Positions 20,585 to 32,451 of a stretch of 64,000 bases of DNA are shown here, in pieces (the stretch's first letter is position 1; each line of letters begins with the position of its first letter). Source of the DNA: Trogon surrucura. Its lineage: Eukaryota > Chordata > Aves > Trogoniformes > Trogonidae. The notes beneath the pieces were generated by a model, which saw only the letters and a list, made by a program, of their open reading frames with translations, searched no databases and was not told where the DNA came from. The position numbers were made by a program, and so were the translations under genes. The DNA lies in assembly GCA_020746105.1 (NCBI GenBank), contig CM036619.1, positions 7,637,942-7,701,941 of the forward strand. Direction: 5' to 3'.

Positions 20585-23472
20585 GTTGGAAGGGGGAAGG
20601 GGATAAAACCCGAGTCTCTACACATGAGCCAAGGGGAAGTATCCCAGGGTTAGGCATAAAAGGCACAAGCAACGGTAACAGATGCTTCTCCATTAAATCC
20701 CTGAAGTGTCTGTATACCAATGCAAGAAGCATGGGGAATAAGCAGGGAGAATTAGAAGTCTATGTGCAGCTGGAGAACTACGATCTTATTGCAATTACAG
20801 AGACGTGGTGGGACAGCTCACATAACTGGAATGTGGGCCTTGATGGCTATGTTCTTTTTAGGAAAGACAGGTCGATGAGGCGAGGTGGGGGAGTTGCTCT
20901 GTACGTGAGAGAGCAACTGGAGTGTATTGAGATCCATCCAGGGGCAGATGAGGAGCAAGTAGAGAGTTTGTGGGTAAGAATTAAGGGGTAGGCTAGCTTA
21001 GGTGATACTGTGGTGAGTGTCTACTATAGACCAGCTGATCAGGAGGAGGAAGTTGATGAGGCCTTTTACAGGCAGATGACAGCAGCCTCTCAATCCCAGG
21101 CCCTGGTTCTCATAGGGGATTTCAACCACCCGGATGTTTGCTGCAAGTCCCACACAGCCAGCCATCCTCAGTCCAGGAGGTTCCTCCAGTGCATCGATGA
21201 TAACTTTTTGCTGCAAATGGTGGATGAGCCAACCAGGAGAGGAGCGCTGCTGGACCTTGTGTTCACCAACAAGGAAGGTCTGGTTGAAGCAGTGAAGGTT
21301 GAGGGCAACCTTGGCTGCAGCGACCATGAGATAGTGGAGTTCAGGATCCTGTGCGGTAAAAACAGAATAGCAAGCAGGATCGCAACTCTGGACTTCAGAA
21401 GGGCCAACTTTGGCCTCTTCAAGCAATTGCTGGGGGATACACCTTGGGACGGGGAGCTGCAAGGTAAAGGAGCCCAAGAGAGTTGGTTGGCATTCAAAGA
21501 CCATTTCTTTGAGGCTCAGGATCAGTGCATCCCATCAGGTAGGAAATCAGGGAAGAGATCCAGGAGACCTGCTTGGTTAACCAGGGATCTGCTGGGCAGA
21601 CTCAGGTGGAAGGGGAGGGTATATAAATTGTGGAAGGAAGGGCTGGCCACTTGGGTGGAGTACAGGGCAGCTGTCAGGGAGTGCAGGGAGGCAATCAGAA
21701 AAGCTAAGGCCTCCTTGGAGTTAAAACTTGCAAGGGAGGTCAAAGACAACAGAAAGGGCTTCTTCAAATACATTGCCGACAAAACTAACACTAGAGGCAA
21801 TGCAGGCCCTCTGTTGAATGAGGTGGGTGCCCTGGAGACAGAGGACAGGAAGAAGGCAGAATTACTGAATGCCTTCTTTGCCTCTGTCTACACTGTTGGA
21901 GACCGTCCTCAGGAGCATCAGACCCCTGAGGCCCCAGAGGAAGTCATGACAAAGGAGGAGTCTGCCCTGATTGATGAGGAGTGGGTTAAGGATCAGTTTG
22001 AACACTTGGACATTCATAAATCCATGGGCCCTGATGGGATGCACCCACGGGTGCTGAGGGAGCTGGCGGGAGTTATTGCTAGGCCACTCTCCATCATCTT
22101 TGGTAAGTCATGGAGAACAGGTGAGGTGCCTGAAGACTGGAGGAAAGCGAATGTCACTCCAGTCTATAAGAAGGGCAGGAAGGATGACCTGGGTAACTAC
22201 AGAGCGGTCAGCCTCACCTCCATCCCTGGAAAGGTGACGGAACATCTTATCCTTGACGCTGTCTCTAGGCATATCAAGGATAAGAAGGTTATTAGGAGCA
22301 GTCAGCATGGCTTTGCCAAGGGGAAGTCATGTTTGACCAACCTGATAGCCTTTCATGAAGACATAACCAGGTGGATGGATGGTGGCCATGCAGTGGACGT
22401 GGTCTACCTGGACATCAGCAAGGCCTTTGACACCGTCTCCCACAGCATCCTCATAGGTAAACTGAGGAAGTGTGGTCTGGATGACCCGGTAGTGAGGTGG
22501 GTCGAGAACTGGTTGAAGGGAAGAAGCCAGAGGGTTGTGGTCAATGGGGCCGAGTCTGGCTGGATGCCTGTGTCTAGTGGGGTCCCTTAAGGGTCAGTGC
22601 TCGGGCTGGTGCTGTTCAATATATTCATCAATGATCTGGATGAGGGATTAGAGAATGTTGTCAGCAAGTTTGCTGATGATACGAAGTTGGGAGGAGTGGT
22701 TGACACACCAGAAGGCTGTGCAACCATTCAGAGAGACCTAGACAGGCTGGAGGGCTGGGCGGGGAGAAATCTTATGAAGTTTAATAAGGGCAAGTGTAGA
22801 GTCTTGCACTTGGGAAAGAATAACCCCATGTTCCAGTACAGGTTGGGGACTGCCCTGCTGGAGAGCAGTGCAGGGGAAAGGGACCTGGGGGTTCTAGTGG
22901 ACAGCAGGATGACCATGAGCCAGCAATGTGCCCTCGTGGCCAAGAAGGCCAATGGCATCCTGGGGTGGATTAGAAGGGGAGGAGCAAGTAGGTCGAGAGA
23001 GGTCCTCCTGCCCCTCTACTCTGCCCTGGTGAGGCCACATCTGGAATATTGTGTCCAGTTCTGGGCCCCTCAGTTCAAGAAGGACAGGGAGCTGCTTGAG
23101 AGAGTCCAGCGTAGAGCCACAAAGATGGTGAAGGGAGTGGAGCATCTCCCTTATGAGGAAAGGCTGAAGGAGCTGGATCTCTTTAGCTTGGAGAAGAGGA
23201 GGCTGAGGGGTGACCTCATTAATGTTTATAAATATGTCAAGGGGGAATGTCAGGAGGACGGAGCCAGGCTCTTTTCAGCGGCGTCCACTGACAAGACAAG
23301 GGGCAATGGGTGGAAGCTGGAACACAGGAGGTTCCAGAATAATATGAGGAAAAACTTTTTTACTGTGAGGGTGACTGAGCACTGGAACAGGCTGCCCAGG
23401 GAGGTTGTGGAATCTCCTTCTCTTGAGACATTCAAAACCCGCCTGGACGTGTTCCTGTGCGCTCTATTGTAG
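20572..23472 (+). pseudogene. CR1 ORF2 polyprotein (endonuclease + reverse transcriptase), two nonsense codons
   Basis: One reading frame of about 967 codons, near the usual CR1 ORF2 length. The N-terminal APE-type endonuclease has its key positions: Asn in TNARS (20,719), Glu in TETWW (20,800), Asp and Asn in GDFNHPD (21,118 and 21,124), and Ser-Asp-His (21,319-21,327). The reverse transcriptase follows, with YLDISKAFD (catalytic Asp at 22,411) and FADD (Asp-Asp at 22,675-22,680). The C-terminal region includes [13 protein letters not shown]. Two in-frame stops interrupt it: TAG at 20,989-20,991, and TAA at 22,588-22,590 just before GSVLG, where the family normally has Gln. A start-like ATG at 20,624 is one frame off, so a small indel near 20,645 is likely. 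There are no other frameshifts. The product would nick target DNA and prime cDNA synthesis on the CR1 3' end; as it stands it is inactive. Confidence 0.92.
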
Positions 23473-23535
23473 GTGATCCTGCTCTGGCAGGGGGGTTGGA
23501 CTAGATGGTCTTTAAGGTCCCTTCCAACCTTTAAC

Positions 23536-23559
23536 ATTCTGTGATTCTGTGATTCTGTG
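23536..23559 (+). repeat. CR1 3' octamer array, (ATTCTGTG)3
   Basis: Three perfect tandem ATTCTGTG units end the 3.1-kb CR1. CR1 elements end in such octamers instead of poly(A), and the reverse transcriptase is thought to recognise this end. Confidence 0.95.
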
Positions 23560-23560
23560 A

Positions 23561-24221
23561 CAGTGCCTCCACCCCTGATAAACCATTTAGTCTCTGTTCA
23601 TTCTGGTGAAGAGTCTTCAAACTCTCATAGTACTGTGTTGTGGCTTTAGCTGATGAATCACACAGAGGATCCTTTTCCTCCCTGCCCTCCCTTCACCACA
23701 TTAATATTGATTATTTGGAAGTAAGGAGTCCCAGGGAGTGGAAGTGGATATGCCTCATTGCCTTGAACAATTCTTTTCCCTCTATTGGGACAGTACAAGG
23801 TAAATTAATAGTGTGCTTGCAGACACTAGATAATGTTAATGTACTTGCTATTGATAGAGTGAAATAACATGAGTAACTTCAGCTTTACTTAAAACAAAAC
23901 ATTAATTTTCCAAGGCCACTAGGATTTATGCAGCTGGTCGATGTAACACATACAATCTTTGGTTTCAAATATGCAACATTTGTGTTTTTAAACATGAGGC
24001 AGGATTTTATTGCCAAATGAAAGACAAAAGGGGATTTTGTTTCATTGCTTATGCTCTCAGACCCTTGTCTGCCTTTAATCTAAGTCTCTGCTTGATTTTG
24101 TGAGCAAGAAGATGTTTTTCTACTAGGAAATAATGCATAGCAGCTTTATCCCCTGTGATTCTGTCTATGTAAAAATGCATAGGAAATCTGTAAGTGCAAA
24201 TGCTGTGGTTTTGTGTATGTT
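23561..24221. other. Unique sequence, no gene seen
   Basis: About 660 bases between the large CR1 and the next LTR. A 75-codon ORF at 23,640-23,867 has no recognisable features. Nothing else is supported. Confidence 0.5.
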
Positions 24222-25038
24222 TCTCTGCTGGTTTTGGCTGATATAGATTTGTTTTTCTTTATAGTAGCTAGTATGAGACTGTGTTTTGGATTTGTGCTGG
24301 AAGTGGTGTTGGTATTAGAATTATAGAATCATTTAGGTTGGAAAAGACCTTTAAAATCAACCTAGAAATACCAGGTCCACCACTAAACCATGTCCCACAT
24401 CTGCACATCTTTTAAACACCTCCAGGGATGGTGACTCAACCACGTCCCTGGGCAGCCTGTTCTAATGCTTGACAACCATTTCCATGAAGAAATATTTACT
24501 AATATCCAACCTAAACCTCCCCTGGTGCAACTTGAGGTCATTTCCTCTTGTCCTATTACAGAGATGTTTCTGTTGTTGCTGAGCAGTGCTTGCACAGAGT
24601 CAGGGCCTTTCTGCTCCTCATGGTGCCCCGCTGTTGAGGGTGCTGGGGGTGCATGGGAGCCTGGGGGGTTATGGCTGGGAGAGCTGAGCCTGGCTGACCT
24701 GGAAAGTATTGCATGCTGTGTGCCATCATGTTCGGCACATAAAGCTGAGGGAAGAGGAAGGAAGGGGGGACATTTGGAGAGATGGTGTTTGTCTTCCCAA
24801 GTCAGTTACCTGTGATGCAGCCCTGCCTTCCCAGAGAACACCTGCCTGCAAATGGGATGCAATGAATGAATTCCTTGTTTTGCTTTGCTTGCTATCATGG
24901 CTTTACCTATTAGAATGTCTTTATATCAACACATGAGTTTTCACACTTTTACTCTTTCTATTCTTTTATCCATGTCATGGGCAGGGGAATGACTGAGTTG
25001 CTGTGTGGGGCTTAGATGCCAGCTGGGGTTAAACCACA
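24222..25038 (+). mobile_element. Solo LTR interrupted by a CR1
   Basis: The left piece (24,222-24,316) reads 'gctggttttggctgatat..' and 'tagtagctagtatgagactg'. After the CR1 the LTR resumes with 'tgttgctgagcagtgcttgc' and ends 'ggggttaaaccaca' (25,038). Without the CR1 it is about 575 bp. Pentamers atgtt (24,217-24,221) and atggt (25,039-25,043) match 4/5, a plausible target duplication. An ACATAAAG box (24,738-24,745) and a decayed ATTAAA-like signal near 24,909 lie in plus-strand order, so plus is taken as sense. It belongs to the same family as the 2.2-kb and 49.0-kb copies, which are in the opposite orientation. No internal retroviral genes remain. Confidence 0.8.
24317..24558 (-). mobile_element. 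CR1 3' fragment nested in LTR, minus strand
   Basis: Its 3' end is at the left ('ttatagaatcatttaggttgg'), followed by 'cagggatggtgactcaacc', 'cctgggcagcctgttct' and 'aacttgaggtcatttcctc'. It is nearly the same length and subtype as the CR1 at 3,517-3,784, which also sits inside an LTR of this family. It is non-coding. Confidence 0.9.
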
Positions 25039-28000
25039 ATGGTTTAAAAGAAAACACACTTTCCCTTAAAAAAAAAAAAAAAAGTGTTGCCAATGAGGGA
25101 AACTGCACTTCCACGTCCATCCATTTGACTGCTATGGGAATTTATTATGACAATGTCAGTTTAAATAGTGGGTATTTTACAACAGAGTGGACCTCTGCTA
25201 GGTGGAAGCAAAAGATTCTAATTGAGCCACAAGTCTTTGCTGATCTGGAGGCAGATTTAAAGTGCCTGCAGGCCATGGGACAGTTTCCTTCTAGAATTCT
25301 TCCTGCCTTTGGTTCATGAGGAGCATCTCCCATACCATGATGGGAAACTTGGAGGAAATTGTCAGTGCGGAGTGTAGGTGCATTTACTGACAGGCTGGTG
25401 ATGGCTGCACATGCACAGTGTGGTCTAGCAGGGATCACGACACGGCAGCACAGGCTGGGAGGCAGCAAGGGTATTGCCATGCAGGGTCAAAGAGTTGCCC
25501 CATGACCACTTCCCTTCTGACCCCAGCAACTTGCTACACGACTCTGTGCAACTCACCTGAACCTAACGTTGGACTTCACTCATCTCTAACCCTGATGTAG
25601 TAATAAATTATGGATAAAACTTGAATTACAGCAAATTTGGCCCTGCTTTTCTCCTTGCACTCTGATCCTAATTTCTACAAACATGTTTCTAGTTCATAAA
25701 TATTCACAGAATAGCTCATGTAAACAAATTTTGTATACGTGTTATTCATGCACTGTTTGCTTTGATTGTGCAAATTCCTCTATGTGTTACTTATGGTGGG
25801 TGAACGGTCATAAAAGTCACATATTATTACTTCTGGTACCTGACTGGGTGACTGAATTTTCTAGTCAGGAATATAACAAATGACAAACTGTGGATAATGA
25901 ATAGTAAGTAACAGATAACAAACTATAAAGAATGAATATTTGGAGGAACAATTATTTGTGCTGAAAATCATGAAACTTTTAGGATTTGCCAGCCTTTTTT
26001 CTCCCAAACAAACTGGTATTCATTTGAAAGCTCATGAATGATAGATAATCTCATCTCACAAATAATGACAGTTCAAACCTCAATTAAACAAGCTTCACAG
26101 AACCCCTGGGAGATAGGCAGTAATAATAGTTTTATATTACTAAAACTGATACGTGAACATTTTCCCAAATAAGTTTGGCATTTGAGGGGTACTTCAATAC
26201 TATTGAGAGGAAAACACTGCTGCAAATGAGTGAAAAATACCATTATTATATTTTCAGATTCCAGCTTTCGAGAAAATTAGATGAAGGACACTCAAGATAC
26301 CAGCTCTGGTGGACTGATTAAGGAAAACAACATCATTTACTTATGGCAGGTCAGCCCAGAGCCTCTTCCAGACTCAGTGAATCCTACAGTTACTTGACAG
26401 CCTGCCAGGCCACAGAGGAAATGCCAAAAATTCCTTCTCACTATGTGCAAGCTAAATCACAGCTAAATGATTAACTATAGGCACAAAGAGCAGATAACCT
26501 GCCCCTATGCTACTTGTCAGGAGAGAATAAAACCTGGTTTCTGTTGTAGTAGTTCTAAGACCTAACAGAATTCATTATTTACTATTTGTACTAAGGTAAC
26601 AACTGTCTCCATGGTCATGCAAACAACCAAGGCACCTTTCTGTCTCTTTGATGGTCCAATTCATAGCTGTATAGTGCTGATAGCTCAGGTAATAGCCAGT
26701 CACATTTTTCTTCTTCTGCATGTGCCTCAGAAGTCTATGGGAATGTTGCGTTACTGAGAGTATGTACACCATAGGATGAACCTCACGGCAAGAATTCCTC
26801 CACAGATGCAGAACATAATATTTATCTGAGAGGACTTATGATCAAAGCATAAAGTTTACAGGAGCTGAGTTTTCATCATGCTGTAGAGTTTAATGTGATG
26901 AAGGATGGATGTTGTAGTAAACCCAAGCTTCTTGCAATCCTTCCAGTAGTCCTGGATACCAACCTGCTACATTCTTACTGTATACCTTTTCACCAGAAAT
27001 AGGAACCTTTATTACCCACCATATTATCCGTTCCTCATTTTGCGTGCAAAGGTCCTTTAAAGCATCTCCAATGCTCCAATCTGGTTTTGGACATTCTGTA
27101 TTCAAACTGAGGAAAAAAAAAAATAACAGCTGTGTTACTTAAGGCACCAAAAAAAAAGCAAGCATTCAAAGCCCCTCATCTTCTAAACACATGCTTGAGT
27201 GCACAAATGCAAGTATAAACTCCATTTGGGTACTCGGCGGGGAGAGAGACAACACAGACACTTGGTGGGCAGAAGCCAGTGACAAATATTGAGAATGAAG
27301 CTGGTGCCCTTCATGCCAGTGTTAATCTGAAGTAAACTAGTGTTTATGCAGATATGAACAGGATCTGGATTAGATGTGTTTTCTCTACAGCTTTCAATAT
27401 TTTCCATCCTGCTAACCAAAGATCTGTTCTCTGTGCCGCTGTATTAACAATCTTGCCCCAAAACCCAAGTAGTGGCTTCTGCAGCCTAATATTTGCCCAG
27501 AAGACAGGGACATAACCTTTGGATTAGCACGATGACTTGTTAAACTAGATCAAGAAAATCCTGCTGGCCTCACAGAGCTAACAGCAGCTCACTTTCTGAT
27601 GCACTGTCAACTCTCAGGAGCTGGTTCTCCCTTTTCTCTCTTCCCCGGTAGGTGAGCCTTCAAAGCAGACAGGCTTCTTCCTTTCTTTCTTTTTGTAGAT
27701 AATGTCTACCCTGTTCTCAAAGTAGGAAAAAACCTGGGGTAAATTCCTATTAAGGCAGCACAGCCCTCCTTAAAATCTCAAGGTATCAGTGCTCCTACCC
27801 TCTTGAACCTTTCATACTCTTAGCAGCTTGTGTTTTTCACTTTTCTTTTACAGCTTTTTGAAAACTTACCCCTCTTCTTTTTTTTTTTTTCTTTCTGCCT
27901 GGAGACATTTTTTCACTCCAAAATGCTTGAATTTCCTCACTTCAGGGTAAAGGAGATGATGCATGTTTGCAACTTTATCAGTGTGTTGTCACGCTTCTTC

Positions 28001-30779
28001 CCCAGTCCAACATGTACTATGAAAAAAAAAAAAGCAACTTAGAAACAACAGAAAAATGTGTGACATGGTACCTGGGAAGAAAGCATCTTGTGCTTCCAGG
28101 GCTGCATTGGGAGTTAGACCCTACAGAGGTCTAGTCCTTTTTCTGGCATCAGTTTCTGTTCTGACTTTTGACCAGTTGTTAAATTCCTGATTTTCAAAGG
28201 TACTGAATGACTGTCACTAGGTAATATCTTTTTTTTTTTTAAATTTTATTTTAAACTGAGGTCAGTAAGAGCTTTGCAGCTGGAAGACAGGATTTCATCT
28301 GTTCTCTTCAGTTGCAGCTGTGGGTGTTTCAAAAGACAGGCAGCTGGGGAGGGCAGACTTGGTAAGGGAAAGCTTAAGTCAAAAAGAAATTGGAAGCAGC
28401 TTTAGTTGTGTTTAGTTACTTCAAGACATGTTGCTGTCCAAAATGTTGTCAGACAGACTAGTGAGTGATCCGACGGAGTAATGAATTACTTGTTAGTAAA
28501 AGCTGTGTCATGTAGTGAATGACTGATTACAAATGAAACATAAGAACTTAGTACCTGGTGGGGATCATGTTAACAGGGAAGTTTAAGAATTATCGCATGA
28601 AGTCACACCCCAAAGTAAGTCCATATGTAGTGGCACTCACTACTGTGTCTGTTGTGGAATGTCATCCACTCTTTGTCAGTGTGAATGCAGTACCACCTAT
28701 TAGGGAATGAATTCTGTTTTAAAAATGGAAAAAAATAAAAATAAAGTATCTGGAGAAGAGGTCACTGTAGTCTAATTAAAGTAGTTGTTCAGCTGAAGGC
28801 TGAATTTCACATTTTTCTGCAGCCAAATACTGTTTGTCCATTTCTTTCTCTTATAATTATGCAGCTGTAGAATGACCCTCAAGACAAAATAAGGTAAACC
28901 AAATCAGGCTCAAATCTTGTAAATTAGTGTCTTGCATATAGTGCCAGAGTAATGCTTAATTCAGACAAACTCCTGAATATATATTTTTACCTACAAGTTT
29001 CTTTGACATTAAAATGACTGCATAAACTGAAAGCTAAAAATAAGAAAAACTGCATTTCTGGATGAAGGCTGAATGGAAGTGAGCTGCAAGCAATAAGAGG
29101 GGACCTAGGAAGAATTGACTTTAAAACAACAACCAATGCTTGAGGATGGGTGTAGCAGAGGGGCACACACTGGCCAACACAGTAGCTGGGCTGTTCGCAG
29201 TAAACTAGCTAAAGTATGCACTTTCTGCTACACACCAAAAGACAGGAACTTTAGAGTACCAGGAAGCAAATCTCAGTCAGCATAAATCGTCATAACTCCA
29301 ATGATTTCAGAGTTGCTAAAATGATTGTGCTAGTAAAGCATTAGACCCTACCTGCTTGCCTAGTTTTTCATCTCAGAGAAATCAGACAGAGCCTTCACAA
29401 ACTGCAGAAATGAGAATGCTTCCCACATCTACATTTAAATGCATCGTCTTTGCCCATCCCCAGTTATACATAGAACTGGTTGACATTTTTCATTCACATT
29501 GCTTGTCAATAAAAAAATGGGCTTTCATTATTTTTCAGAATATTCTAGTCCTGTTGATGTTTTGATTTGTTTGGGCTTTATTTCACCATGCACCCTCACA
29601 TAAAAATAAAAGCAACCTTTCCTCAACACACACTTTTTTTTTCGTTTAATCTCTGCAAAGTGAAAAGCTTTTCGTTTTTCGGAAACATTTTGGTTTTCTC
29701 ATCATTGCAAGATGATGCAGGGCATTTACCTATGCTTCTCCAATCAAACTAATCATAAATGTAATTCCAAAAGGGACCAAACATTTAGATAGCTAACTAG
29801 GCTTGGGCTAATTTAATCATTAGCAATCAATGATTTAAACTGGCAATTTTTAGTGAGAGTGTTAGCCCATATCAAATACCAGGAGAAAAAAACAACTGTG
29901 TGATCGGATTCTGGCTGAGGTGGCCGGAGGGCTGGCAGTTCCAGATATAAACCAGCAGAGAAGAGGGATGATAGGTCTGACCCTGAATAGTATTTCAGAT
30001 CAATTCTTTGCAAGACTTTTATTTTTTAAAAAGTTAAGCTGACTTATTTTATGACCGGCTCTAATTACAAATCTCAGTTGTGTTCATAGCAGAATCTGTT
30101 CCGTAAACTGTTTTCTTCTAAAAACAGCTTTAGTAGTTCTGACTCCTCTCCTTGAAAGCTTGACTTTCCTGTTTTAGTACCTCTTTTTCTTCTTCATCTT
30201 TGAGCTATTCTTCACAATGTCATTTCCAAAAGAATCTTCACATCTTTTCCTTGCTGTTTCTCTAAGTCAGTGCCTCTCTTGATACGTCTCTGTAATTATT
30301 TCCTGGCCCTTACAGTATGGGAAATATAGCAGGGAGTCACCTGAAAGGCTCTCAAGGAGAAACACAACTTCTTTGTGATGAGGAGGTGGGACAATAATAT
30401 AGATGAAGTTGAATTGAGTGATACAGGCAGGGGTGTTCTCCAGTACCACATCCTTGCTCGCCAATTCCCAGGAAAACCCATCCACTCTCAAATTCCCAGA
30501 CTAGCATGGCTGAGAGTACCAGGAAAATCTCCCTGCTTCTGGAGTTTTGTAGATTTTGAACATTCAGTCTAGTTCTTTCTCAGGCTTTCCCTTTCTGTTA
30601 ATGAGATGATATTTGGGATGAATTTTCTCTCAACACATCCAGACAAGGTTTTGTATTTTCCTCAATATCATCTAATTTTTTCCCTTCTTATGTTCCTACT
30701 CCCTCAAGCTCCTTGCATTATTCTCTTGTCCTCTCTGGTATCCATGATTCCTCCCTATTTAACATCACCTGCAGATTTT
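25039..30779. other. Long unique AT-rich stretch, no gene recognised
   Basis: A 5.7-kb stretch with short A and T runs (A16-class at 25,068-25,083, T13-class near 27,880, A12-class near 28,021) and no recognisable element. ORFs up to 111 codons exist on both strands, overlap each other and show no domain. I see no RNA gene. Confidence 0.5.
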
Positions 30780-31557
30780 CAGCAAATCAAAATGCAAGAT
30801 CCTGCACCTGGATCAGGCCAATCCCAGGCACAAATACAAACTGGGCAGAGAGTGGGTTGAGAGTAGCCATGAAGAGAAGGACTTGGGGATGCTGATAGAC
30901 AAGAAGCTCAATTTGAGCCGGCAGTGAGCTCATGCAGCCCAGAAAGCCAACCCTGTCCAGGGATGCATCAAGAGGAATGCAACCAGCAGAGCAAGAGAGG
31001 TGATTCTTCCCATTTACTCTGCTCTTGTGAGACCCCACTTCAAATACTGTGTCCAGTTCTGGTGCCCCCACAATAAAAGGGACATAGAACTGTTGGAGCA
31101 TGTTCAGAGGAAGCCACAAAGATAATCCAGGGGCTGGAGCACCTCTGCTATGAGGACAGGCTGCCAGAGATGGGATTGTTCAGCCTCTAGAAGAGAAGGC
31201 TCCAGCGGGATCTTATAGTTGCCTTCTAATATCTGAAGGGAACCTACAGGAAGGCTGGGGAGGGACTTTTTAGAACAGTGTCTGCTGATAGGACGAGGAG
31301 AAATGAATTTAAATTGAAGGAGAATAGGTTTAGACTGGATCTTAGAAAGAAATTCTTCAGTATGAGGGTGGCAAGACTCTGGAATAAATTGCCCAGCGCT
31401 GTGGATGCTGCCTCCCTGGAGATGCTCAAGGCCAGGTTGGACGAGGCCTTGAGCAACCTGGTCTAGTTGAGATGCGTCACTGCCCATGACAGGGAGGTTG
31501 GATTAGTTCATCTCTAAGATCCAATCTAGGCCATTCTATGATTCTATGACTCTATGA
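30780..31557 (+). mobile_element. CR1 LINE 3' fragment, plus strand
   Basis: A 0.78-kb 5'-truncated CR1. It begins with 'aatgcaagatcctgcacctgg' and runs through the ORF2 C-terminus. The stretch at 31,278-31,466 stays open and encodes FRLDLRKKFFSMRVARLWNK and a KARLDEALSNLV end. Earlier parts carry stops and frameshifts. It ends 'aggccattctatgattctatgac' with three octamer-like units. Its 3' end ('gggaggttggatta' to 'aggccattctatgat') closely resembles the tail of the SINE at 43.1 kb. Confidence 0.92.
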
Positions 31558-31629
31558 TTTTATTACAGTGCCTTTACTCACAGTTTCTGAATTTATACGG
31601 TGGGAACCAATGCCAGTTGCTTCACTATC

Positions 31630-32105
31630 AGTCCAGTTCTGGGACCCTCAGCTCAAGAAGGACAGGGAACTGCTTGAGGGAGTCCAGCGCAGAGCCACAA
31701 AGATGATGGAGGGAGTGGAACATCTCCCTTCTGAGGAAAGGCTGAAGGAGCTGGGTCTCTTTAGCTTGGAGAAGAGGAGGCTGAGGGGTGACCTCATTAA
31801 TGTTTATAAATATGTCAAGGGGGAGTGTCAGGAGGATGGAGCCAGGCTCTTTTCAGCAATGTCCAATGACAGGACAAGGGGCAATGGGTGGAAGCTGGAA
31901 CATAAGAAGTTCCACAAAAACATTAGGAAGAGGGTGACAGAGCCCTGGCACAGGCTGCCCAGGGAGGTTGTGGAGTCTTCTTTTCTGGAGACATTCAAAA
32001 CCCACCTGGACACATTCTGTGTGACCTCTAGGTCTGGCAGGGTGGTTGGACTAGATGATCTTTTGAGGTCCCTTCCATCTCCTAACATTCTGTGATTCTA
32101 TGTGA
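31630..32105 (+). mobile_element. CR1 LINE 3' fragment, plus strand, same subfamily as the 20.5-kb copy
   Basis: A 0.48-kb copy starting at 'gtccagttctgggaccctc', aligned by eye with 23,053-23,560 of the large CR1 with few differences. A frame at 31,568-32,095 runs through it and contains [20 protein letters not shown]. About 18 bases are missing near 31,930 relative to the large copy. It ends 'aacattctgtgattctatg'. It lies only about 70 bases from the end of the preceding CR1 but is a separate insertion of a different subtype. Confidence 0.92.
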
Positions 32106-32451
32106 TATTGTGACTGCTCCAATGGAGGGTTTACCTAAATTCACACCTTTTGTCTTTGTCTCTCTTTACCAATTCTTAGCAAGAGTTCAGAGAGAGATAT
32201 GATCCACAGTCCCAGAGGAATCTCTCTGCTTGATTCTTTCAGAAAACATTGCTCCATTTTCAAGAAATATGGCATTTATACCTTGCTTTTTAGTTCCTTT
32301 GGGAGAAAAGGGTTGGCAACAGATACATGTAAAAAGAGAGACTGTGGTAGGAAGCATCTATGAGGTTTTTTTGACACTGGATGGAGGTATGAGGCATGAA
32401 AGCAAAAAGAAACCCAGTGTCTAAAAGAAATATGGAAGCAGAGCTCATTCA
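32106..32451. other. Unique sequence between CR1 and LTR
   Basis: About 345 bases with no recognised gene or repeat. A 64-codon ORF (32,230-32,424) is unremarkable. Confidence 0.45.

Larger units (their letters stand above)
20460..23560 (+). mobile_element. CR1 LINE, 3.1 kb, best-preserved copy
   Basis: A plus-strand non-LTR retrotransposon. In order it contains the last ~35 codons of ORF1 (20,474-20,584), a nearly complete ORF2 frame (20,572-23,472), a short 3' UTR with 'ggttggactagatggtc', and three tandem ATTCTGTG octamers (23,536-23,559). The 5' end is truncated within ORF1, the usual fate of CR1 copies; the exact left edge is uncertain by some tens of bases. No target-site duplication is evident, as is typical for CR1. 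Only two in-frame nonsense codons break about 2.9 kb of coding sequence, so it is much younger than the other CR1 pieces here. The tail at 31,630-32,105 belongs to the same or a close subfamily. Confidence 0.95.

Noticed and set aside
20998..21504. 168-codon minus-strand ORF inside the large CR1 (and similar ones at 21,522-21,800 and 22,728-23,145)
   Set aside because: Antisense shadows of the CR1 ORF2 frame, which has recognisable catalytic motifs on the plus strand.
25068..25083. A16-class run as a processed-pseudogene tail
   Set aside because: Upstream sequence is an LTR ending at 25,038, not a retroposed mRNA; no target duplication is seen.
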